From BRH-c25 sp029553855 (GTDB lineage: Bacteria; Bacillota; Clostridia; Lutisporales; Lutisporaceae), in NCBI GenBank assembly GCA_035375865.1, contig DAOSQO010000092.1:1-10690 (forward strand): a stretch of 10,690 bases of DNA, read 5' to 3'. Below are positions 6,035-10,690 of the stretch, in pieces (the stretch's first letter is position 1; each line of letters opens with the position of its first letter). Position numbers and translations under genes: made by a program. The notes below the pieces were generated by a model. The model was not told where the DNA came from, ran no database searches, and saw only the letters and a list, made by a program, of their open reading frames with translations.

Positions 6035-8174
6035 ATTCTTTTCTTGATGACTCATAAATCGACTCAATATATTGAGCAAACTCAACATCTGTTACAGATG
6101 GGCCGCCATCTCTCACAATATAAGCCTCGTTATTGAGCGTATCATAATATAACCCGCAAGCGTAGCTACTGATTTCATTTGATAGCTTAATATTATAAAG
6201 CTTCGTCTGACTGTTTTGAGGAGGGCTTTTATCGTATGGTGAACTCTGTCTTATCTTTGTATCGATATATGCGACAATCTGATAATCAGTCGACTCAAAC
6301 TCGTAAATTGGCTGCTCCCTCTCTTTAAGGAGGATAGCGATCTCCACCTTATCGTATCTTGTGACGTAATCCCCTTTGGGTATTTGAGATGGAGCGATTG
6401 GAGGCAATGTGTTTGCTATCCTGCCTAATGCCGATGCAACGGACAATTTGCCGTTTTCCCAGGCGTTTGCCCAATCGTTATCCACATACACTCCCATATC
6501 CTCACGAGTGACAGTCCATCGGTAAAAATATTCATCTTTGTGGAGTTGGTCATCGGCGGCTACGGAATCTCTCGCTGCGAATGATACTTCCTCCAAATTA
6601 TCAATCAACGCAAACAGAAGCAGAGCGTTCTGTGCAAATCCGCCATTTGGCACAGATATCATATCTTCAACGTTATACCCATCTGCCGGTTCGTAATATA
6701 GGGTCAGCGTATTCGGGGCAAGCCCCGAACCGTAGTCATCGCCGATTGAGATAAATCTTTGGTTCAGGCTTGCATCGGCTCGTGGAAATAAATTCACAAC
6801 AGCCGATACTGCGCTGTTATTGCCAACATACGGAGTTCTGAGCGCAGAGAGTCTGCCAACGTTAAACCCATAATAATTTGAGTTGCCCGCCGGCTCATTC
6901 TCAGGCATCGACGTTACTTTATCCTTTTCGAATAAATACCATTTGTCATTTAACATTACGGCAAGGCCATCGTTCATGTGAAAATAAGGGGCACCCTCGC
7001 TTCCAAAATTGCTCTGACTATCTTGTGTCGGCACCTCTGAGGCATCAACCGATGATTTTATTTCACCCATGACCGTCCCCGGTTTAAGCTGCACGGTTAT
7101 TTCTTTTCCCGTGTCAAGGTATATTTGACCATCGACCATAAGCATCGGCCGTTTGTCTGATAAGTTTTGTGCCGCATTTGGGGTAGATATATCAGAGGAA
7201 GAATTAGCTGGATTTGTCAGTAGGCAGGCAGTTACAATGATTACCGCCACTGCCGCTACAATGATGACCCATGCGGCGGGCTTCCTGAAATTTATGACAT
7301 TTTTTATGCGCCCCTTGATGTTTCCCTCGCCGAACGCCAGCGGACTACCGTTAATCAAGCGGTGTCCGGTTGCCAGGGAGAGCAGGGACGTGGAATACGC
7401 TGTCTTAATCTCGCCGCCCATTTGTTTTAAGACTCGCTCGTCGCAGGACATCTCCATGTCCTTGACAGCGCAGATAAAGGCTACCCACACCAACGGATTG
7501 AACCAGTGCATGGCAAGGGCGAGAAAGGCAATCATCTTGGCGATATGATCCAACCGTTTGATATGCGTCTGCTCATGCAGGATGATATAATCCTGTTCCT
7601 GCTCCAATATGGTCGACGGCAGATAGATTTTAGGTCGGAAAATGCCGATGACAAAGGGCGTTGCGATGTGGTCGGCAAGAAAAATATTGTCCCGTAACCG
7701 GACAGCACCGATGAGTTTTATTTGTAGGAGATACAGGGATACCGCACTGTATATTAACATCACCACGGTGCCAAGCAGCCAGAGTATGGTAGCGGCTGAC
7801 ATCGGGAATTCCAGCGGGTCGGCGGCAAGCTGCTCCTGGCCTTGGGGCAGAGTTTCGTTTATGGCCTCGCTGACATCCGGAAGCGGCAAATCCACCCGAG
7901 GGTATTCTGCGTGGACAATATCGCTGGGGATATAGGTCATGCTGCTGTAAGCGCCGCTGTCGCTCACAGACGTATTGAAAAGACTGAGTAGCGAATATTC
8001 CGATGAAAAGGACACTGGGCAAAGGAGCCGAAATAAGACTACAGCCCAGAGCGCATAGGAAAATGCCTTCGGAGATTTCTGCAGTAACAGACGTACAACG
8101 AGCACAAGTACGATGACGATGCTTGCCGTCAGGCTCATATTCAGAATTTCAGGCAGCAGCGTATATGTCCACAT
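6033..8174 (-). CDS. BlaR1-like M56 zinc-metalloprotease sensor with a DUF4825-like C-terminal region
   Basis: The 713-residue membrane protein shares one base with the end of the repressor gene (TGATG at 8174), so the two are translationally coupled. Hydrophobic segments lie at about residues 11-31, 38-53, 126-150, 210-235 and 300-320. The M56 domain carries the zinc motif HEQTH (200-204) and the DMEMSCDERVL block (239-249) with the likely third ligand. Known mechanism of the family: ligand binding outside activates the cytoplasmic gluzincin, which inactivates the BlaI/MecI repressor. Unlike true BlaR1 there is no penicillin-binding (S-x-x-K transpeptidase) sensor domain. Instead about 390 extracytoplasmic residues follow the last helix, with a MLMVDGQIYLDTGKE segment at about 344 and a DUF4825-like part at about 446-560 (TPYVGNNSAVSAVVNLFP, then NALLLFALIDNLEEVSF). 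The inducer is therefore not predictable and need not be a beta-lactam. Confidence 0.9.
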   Translation of the reverse strand: MWTYTLLPEILNMSLTASIVIVLVLVVRLLLQKSPKAFSYALWAVVLFRLLCPVSFSSEYSLLSLFNTSVSDSGAYSSMTYIPSDIVHAEYPRVDLPLPDVSEAINETLPQGQEQLAADPLEFPMSAATILWLLGTVVMLIYSAVSLYLLQIKLIGAVRLRDNIFLADHIATPFVIGIFRPKIYLPSTILEQEQDYIILHEQTHIKRLDHIAKMIAFLALAMHWFNPLVWVAFICAVKDMEMSCDERVLKQMGGEIKTAYSTSLLSLATGHRLINGSPLAFGEGNIKGRIKNVINFRKPAAWVIIVAAVAVIIVTACLLTNPANSSSDISTPNAAQNLSDKRPMLMVDGQIYLDTGKEITVQLKPGTVMGEIKSSVDASEVPTQDSQSNFGSEGAPYFHMNDGLAVMLNDKWYLFEKDKVTSMPENEPAGNSNYYGFNVGRLSALRTPYVGNNSAVSAVVNLFPRADASLNQRFISIGDDYGSGLAPNTLTLYYEPADGYNVEDMISVPNGGFAQNALLLFALIDNLEEVSFAARDSVAADDQLHKDEYFYRWTVTREDMGVYVDNDWANAWENGKLSVASALGRIANTLPPIAPSQIPKGDYVTRYDKVEIAILLKEREQPIYEFESTDYQIVAYIDTKIRQSSPYDKSPPQNSQTKLYNIKLSNEISSYACGLYYDTLNNEAYIVRDGGPSVTDVEFAQYIESIYESSRKE

Positions 8175-8539
8175 CAGAACTCACCTCGCTTCTCTTCGAT
8201 GAGCTTTTGCAGCTCGTTGATTTCTGTCTCGGAAAGTTTCTTGCGTGTAGTAAACGCCGCCAGAAATTGAGGCAGCGACCCGCCGAAGGTCTCCTCCACG
8301 AACTTCTCGCTTTGCAGGGCGGAAAACTCCTGCCTGCTCAAAAGGGAAGAAACCGTGCCGTCCTTATTCTGAAAGATACCGCGGTCGATAAGCCGGCGCA
8401 GCATCGTGTATGTCGTTGACTTCTTCCAAGTAAGCTCCTTTTCACATAACTTAACCAGGTCGCCGGAGGATATGGGCTCGTTATCCCACATCAGTTCGGC
8501 GAATTTTGTTTCCATTACGCCTAATTTGAAGTCTTCCAT
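8174..8539 (-). CDS. BlaI/MecI/CopY-family transcriptional repressor
   Basis: The 121-residue length is typical of the family. The N-terminal winged helix has VMETKFAELMWDNEPISSGDLV and the recognition helix WKKSTTYTMLRRLIDRGI (about 38-55). The C-terminal dimerisation part ends LSETEINELQKLIEE. The start at 8539 has AGGAG 7 nt upstream. In BlaI/MecI the partner protease pathway cuts at an Asn-Phe bond in this C-terminal region; the aligned position here is Ala95-Phe96 (FLAAFTT), so the canonical scissile Asn is absent. The gene lies behind a promoter covered by a 17-bp inverted repeat, indicating autoregulation of the repressor-sensor pair. No beta-lactamase or PBP gene is adjacent. Confidence 0.93.
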   Translation of the reverse strand: MEDFKLGVMETKFAELMWDNEPISSGDLVKLCEKELTWKKSTTYTMLRRLIDRGIFQNKDGTVSSLLSRQEFSALQSEKFVEETFGGSLPQFLAAFTTRKKLSETEINELQKLIEEKRGEF

Positions 8540-8555
8540 GCCATCGCTCCTCTCA

Positions 8556-8600
8556 GTCTAATGGGATTAAACCTTATTCTAAAGTTTAATCCCATTAGAC
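8556..8600. promoter_or_regulatory. Operator: perfect 17-bp inverted repeat in the repressor promoter
   Basis: GTCTAATGGGATTAAAC (8556-8572) is mirrored exactly by GTTTAATCCCATTAGAC (8584-8600) across 11 bp. Each arm is itself a small dyad, TAAT-N3-ATTA (8559-8569 and 8587-8597), with centres 28 bp apart. This fits two repressor dimers side by side, as at bla/mec operators, although the core is TAAT/ATTA rather than the TACA/TGTA known from bla/mec sites. Confidence 0.88.
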
Positions 8601-8767
8601 CAAAATGTCAATAGTACAAATCGCAAAAGATTCAATAGCGACGAAACGATAAGTCCATAATGCCATAAAATCACAGGATAGTTTTTGAGCTCTTCTTCGA
8701 ATTCGTCGATAACAGCTTGCCTGAATAATGCCTCAAAAACGACTACATCACTTAAATCCAGACTCAT
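8579..8767 (-). CDS. Small hypothetical protein (62 residues) ending inside the operator
   Basis: The start MSLDLSDVVVFEALFRQAV at 8767 has a strong AGGAGG ribosome site 7 nt upstream. The first part is acidic and helical (DEFEEELKNYP); the second is hydrophobic (HYGLIVSSLLNLLRFVLLTF), like one membrane segment. Its last codons and stop run through the repressor promoter and operator arm. It could be a real small membrane protein read into the repressor operon, or the front of a gene whose end was replaced when the BlaI/BlaR1-like unit arrived. Not recognised. Confidence 0.4.
   Translation of the reverse strand: MSLDLSDVVVFEALFRQAVIDEFEEELKNYPVILWHYGLIVSSLLNLLRFVLLTFWSNGIKL
8583..8611 (-). 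promoter_or_regulatory. Promoter of the repressor-sensor operon
   Basis: On the minus strand TTGACA (8606-8611) and TAAACT (8583-8588) are spaced by exactly 17 bp. The upstream operator arm fills most of the spacer and overlaps the -10 box. The downstream arm covers the expected transcription start and early transcribed region, so bound repressor would block RNA polymerase. Confidence 0.8.
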
Positions 8768-8969
8768 GCGGTCGCCTCCTATCTTAAGATGAAGTTACTG
8801 CTCTCTTCACAAGAACATCGTCTCACTATATAAACGTTTCAAAATCAAAAATCCCTACAACAAAGACAATTATTATTCGTAAGATTAATATTAAAAGGGG
8901 TATGTCATATTTTAATAGCTATCTCCGACGGCCTGTGGTAGTGTCGTTGCTGAAAGGAGATGGTCTATT
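8768..8969. other. Intergenic junction, no gene found
   Basis: An AT-rich stretch (8800-8920) gives way around 8920 to GC-rich sequence leading into the mini-ORF at 8970. The change in composition suggests a join between unrelated DNA segments. No confident promoter was identified. Confidence 0.4.
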
Positions 8970-9056
8970 ATGAAAAAGCAAATAATCTCCGGAATCACCG
9001 TTTTCGCCTGTGTCGCATTGTGTGCCGCTGTGTGGCCTCGGAGCACCGAGGTCTGA
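8970..9056 (+). CDS. 28-codon signal-peptide-like mini-ORF, probably the start of a broken gene
   Basis: The frame reads MKKQIISGITVFACVALCAA and stops at TGA (9054-9056) after VWPRSTEV. It has a good ribosome site (AAGGAG, 10 nt before the ATG) and the form of a secretion signal: basic start, hydrophobic core, small residues. Beyond the TGA the same frame stays open for about 50 codons (DLPAELVKTAVTVKKPGPTW and on), but it passes through a terminator hairpin and the palindrome. It may be a truncated lipoprotein or cell-wall gene of a conjugative element, or a leader peptide in front of an attenuator. Confidence 0.4.
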   Translation: MKKQIISGITVFACVALCAAVWPRSTEV

Positions 9057-9095
9057 GACTTACCCGCCGAGCTAGTAAAAACCGCCGTAACCGTC

Positions 9096-9131
9096 AAAAA
9101 GCCCGGCCCCACATGGCGGGCCGGGCTTTTT
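9096..9131 (+). terminator. Strong intrinsic terminator (bidirectional)
   Basis: AAAAAGCCCGGCCC (9096-9109) pairs perfectly with GGGCCGGGCTTTTT (9118-9131) around CACATGGC. It has T- and A-tracts on both sides and should act in both directions. Confidence 0.85.
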
Positions 9132-9157
9132 ATCGTGCGGTTGTCGGGGCGGTATAA

Positions 9158-9197
9158 CGCACTACCTTGCGCCCCGGTGGGGCTTGCAAGGTGTGCG
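9158..9197. repeat. Large interrupted palindrome, candidate oriT or ssDNA structure
   Basis: CGCAC-T-ACCTTGCGCCCC pairs with GGGGC-TT-GCAAGGTGTGCG around a GGT loop. That is 17 pairs broken only by a one-base bulge and a two-base bulge. It has no T-tract, so it is not a terminator. GC-rich palindromes of this sort are common near transfer origins and mobilisation genes of clostridial conjugative elements. Such a role here is inference, and the following DNA is lost in the assembly gap. Confidence 0.5.
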
Positions 9198-9246
9198 CCC
9201 GGGGACACCCCGTGACCCCGTTGGCGGCTTCGCTTTGGCAGAGAAA

Positions 9247-9346
9247 NNNNNNNNNNNNNNNNNNNNNNNNNNNNNNNNNNNNNNNNNNNNNNNNNNNNNN
9301 NNNNNNNNNNNNNNNNNNNNNNNNNNNNNNNNNNNNNNNNNNNNNN
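9247..9346. other. Assembly gap (100 N)
   Basis: Exactly 100 Ns, the conventional placeholder for a scaffold gap of unknown length. Any reading frame crossing it is artificial. The sequence before it is GC-rich element-like DNA; the sequence after it is inside the Fic gene. Confidence 0.99.
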
Positions 9347-10378
9347 GTTAGTCTTCTTGTTTCTGCCAACAAGCAACTTGCTGTATTGGAGAGTATTTCC
9401 GCGCGGATTCCGAGCATCAATCTCTTTGTGTCGATGTATGTTCGCAAGGAAGCGCTGATGTCCTCTCAGATTGAAGGCACTCAGGCTACACTTGAGGATG
9501 TGCTTGACCCGATGATTGATGAGAACGCCAACAGGAATGTTGCTGATGTTATTAACTACATCAAGGCAACTGAATTCGCCGTCAAAAAACTCTCTGAACT
9601 CCCGCTTTGCAATCGGCTGATTAAAGAAACCCATGCTATGCTCATGGAAGGGGTCCGAGGGCAGGAACGGAGTCCCGGCGAGTTTCGATACTCCCAAAAC
9701 TGGATTGGTGGACAAGGAAGTACTCTAAAGAATGCAAGATACATCCCGCCTAATACGGAAGACATGACTCATGCTATGTCTGACCTTGAAAAATATATTA
9801 ACGCTGATGATGATGACCTTGATATCTTAATTCGGTCTGCTTTGATTCACTATCAGTTTGAAACAATCCACCCTTTCCTTGACGGCAACGGGCGAATCGG
9901 ACGCTTACTGATAACGCTGTTTTTAATGGAAAAAGGATTGCTGGCAACTCCCGTGCTGTATATCTCGTACTTCCTAAAAAAGAACCGTATCGAATATTAT
10001 GACCGCTTGACCGAGGTCAGAAATAAAGGGAATTACGAGCAATGGGTGAAATTCTTCCTGCAGGCCGTTCTTGAATCTGCCGAGGACGCAGCCGTGACCA
10101 TTGATAAATTAACAGCTCTTCATGATAAAAACACGGCCGCTATTACCAATATGGGCAGGGCATCAAAGAACGCCTTGCAGCTGCTTACCTATCTCGAAGC
10201 CAATCCTATTATTGAAATTACAAAGACGGCTAGGGCTTTGGACATGTCGTTTAATACTGTGTCCGCCGCCATAAAGAGGCTATGCGATGCAGGCATACTT
10301 GTTCAGTCATCCGGCGAGCAGAGAAACAGAGTATTCTCTTATGAGGAATATTTAAACCTGCTTCGGGAAGGGACATAA
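9347..10378 (+). CDS. Fic-domain protein (probable AMP-transferase), N-terminus lost in the gap
   Basis: 343 codons remain. An N-terminal helical part (LLVSANKQLAVLESISARIP) leads to the inhibitory motif SSQIEG (residues 39-44 after the gap; S/T-x-x-x-E-G/N), which marks a class II Fic protein whose inhibitory helix precedes the core. The flap region (GEFRYSQNWIGG to NARYIPPN) and the catalytic motif HPFLDGNGR (175-183, at 9869) are complete, including the catalytic His. A C-terminal winged helix (ITKTARALDMSFNTVSAAIK to the end) suggests DNA binding or self-regulation. Fic enzymes transfer AMP to hydroxyl side chains of target proteins. Class II members are often chromosomal or found in islands; the target here is unknown. 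Some tens of N-terminal residues are probably missing. Frames that begin at 9167 and cross the Ns are not real. Confidence 0.92.
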   Translation, partial: VSLLVSANKQLAVLESISARIPSINLFVSMYVRKEALMSSQIEGTQATLEDVLDPMIDENANRNVADVINYIKATEFAVKKLSELPLCNRLIKETHAMLMEGVRGQERSPGEFRYSQNWIGGQGSTLKNARYIPPNTEDMTHAMSDLEKYINADDDDLDILIRSALIHYQFETIHPFLDGNGRIGRLLITLFLMEKGLLATPVLYISYFLKKNRIEYYDRLTEVRNKGNYEQWVKFFLQAVLESAEDAAVTIDKLTALHDKNTAAITNMGRASKNALQLLTYLEANPIIEITKTARALDMSFNTVSAAIKRLCDAGILVQSSGEQRNRVFSYEEYLNLLREGT

Positions 10379-10387
10379 AAGCAGAAT

Positions 10388-10405
10388 GCTAACACCTTGC
10401 TAACA
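10388..10405. repeat. Two GCTAACA direct repeats, 11 bp apart
   Basis: GCTAACA occurs at 10388-10394 and 10399-10405, one helical turn apart, just after the Fic stop. Together with the longer repeats nearer the att core they look like integrase arm-type sites, but they are short and could be chance. Confidence 0.35.
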
Positions 10406-10509
10406 AATATCCGTAAAACGTGCTTGAAGCACCATTTTCTCCGAAGCCTCTGACCGCACGGCTTGCAGCCCTCAAACCCGCATTGTAACACCATTTTACC
10501 GCTCCCAGC

Positions 10510-10559
10510 GACACTAAAAGACAACGACAGGATATTAGCGGACACTCAGAGATAACGAC
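10510..10559. repeat. 19-bp direct repeats beside att4, candidate integrase arm sites
   Basis: GACACTAAAAGACAACGAC (10510-10528) and GACACTCAGAGATAACGAC (10541-10559) match at 16 of 19 positions, 31 bp apart, and the second runs straight into the att4 sequence. Repeats beside a tRNA-derived core on the element side are what tyrosine integrases and their accessory proteins bind. Confidence 0.5.
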
Positions 10560-10613
10560 TCGAAATTAGTTTGCCGGAAACGGCACCCGGCTTCGAATCC
10601 CGCCCTCTCCGCC
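10558..10613 (+). other. att4: tRNA-Ser 3'-half copy, right boundary of the island
   Basis: The copy matches att1 at 53 of 56 positions, from the CGA anticodon loop to CTCTCCGCC, and shares 30 bp exactly with att2 and att3. Two of its three differences fall in the 5' strand of the T stem (CCGGC in place of GCGGG), so it could not fold as a proper tRNA, and no 5' half precedes it. It is therefore an attachment footprint. The 77 bp that follow to the window end hold no recognisable feature. Confidence 0.75.
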
Positions 10614-10690
10614 TGAAAATTAAGCAACCGTACCAAATGGCCGATTGCAGTGTTTTATAGTATTAGCGTGACCAAAATGCTGGTCGGCAG

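Noticed and set aside
7630..8022. 130-codon minus-strand frame inside the sensor gene
   Set aside because: It is out of frame with the M56 protein, which has clear motifs throughout this stretch.
6033..8539. A beta-lactam resistance operon
   Set aside because: The repressor and protease sensor are present, but there is no penicillin-binding sensor domain, beta-lactamase or PBP2a gene in the window.
9167..10378. Single long open frame across the N run
   Set aside because: It exists only because N codons are not read as stops. The part before the gap is GC-rich palindromic element DNA, and the Fic gene is supported only from 9347.

Overview
The window looks like the accessory genome of a low-to-mid GC Gram-positive anaerobe of the Clostridia. 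The reasons are AGGAGG-type ribosome binding sites, a BlaI/BlaR1-type pair whose sensor carries a DUF4825-like domain, an ISL3-family insertion sequence, a ParA/excisionase-like module typical of clostridial integrative elements, and repeated 3' ends of a tRNA-Ser gene. It is a scaffolded draft: 100 Ns at 9247-9346 mark a gap of unknown true size. There is no rRNA, no complete tRNA and no CRISPR array.

Layout. (1) 1-1722, minus strand: the right-hand part of one mobile element. Two overlapping paralogous helix-turn-helix genes come first, then a strong intrinsic terminator, then a ParA ATPase that runs off the left edge. (2) 1723-2549: a junction region. It holds a terminator, the 3' half of a tRNA-Ser(CGA) gene (att1), and a perfect tandem duplication of 177 bp in which each unit ends in the same tRNA-Ser 3' end (att2, att3). 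(3) 2550-4366: the C-terminal stub of a tyrosine integrase cut by an ISL3-family IS (2821-4366). The transposase has three frameshifts in or next to A-runs, and the IS has no target duplication. (4) 4482-5960, plus strand: the 3' part of a zinc-ribbon protein resembling DUF6076 and an intact unknown 315-codon gene. (5) 6033-8767, minus strand: a BlaI/MecI-like repressor and a BlaR1-like M56 metalloprotease sensor, translationally coupled, behind a promoter covered by a perfect 17-bp inverted-repeat operator. (6) 8920-9246: a GC-rich scrap that looks like conjugative-element DNA, with a signal-peptide-like mini-ORF and two large hairpins. (7) 9347-10378: a Fic-domain protein with its N-terminus lost in the gap. 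(8) 10379-10613: short direct repeats leading into a fourth tRNA-Ser 3' copy (att4), 53/56 identical to att1.

Interpretation (inference). A tRNA-Ser(CGA) gene to the left has served repeatedly as an integration site. The stretch between att3 and att4, about 8.2 kb, reads as a decayed integrative island. It has an integrase remnant just inside its left att, cargo (unknown protein, BlaI/BlaR1-like switch, Fic protein), and arm-like repeats just inside its right att. The ParA/HTH module belongs to a neighbouring element that ends at att1. No beta-lactamase or other obvious target gene accompanies the BlaI/BlaR1-like switch, and its sensor lacks a penicillin-binding domain, so the signal it reads is unknown.
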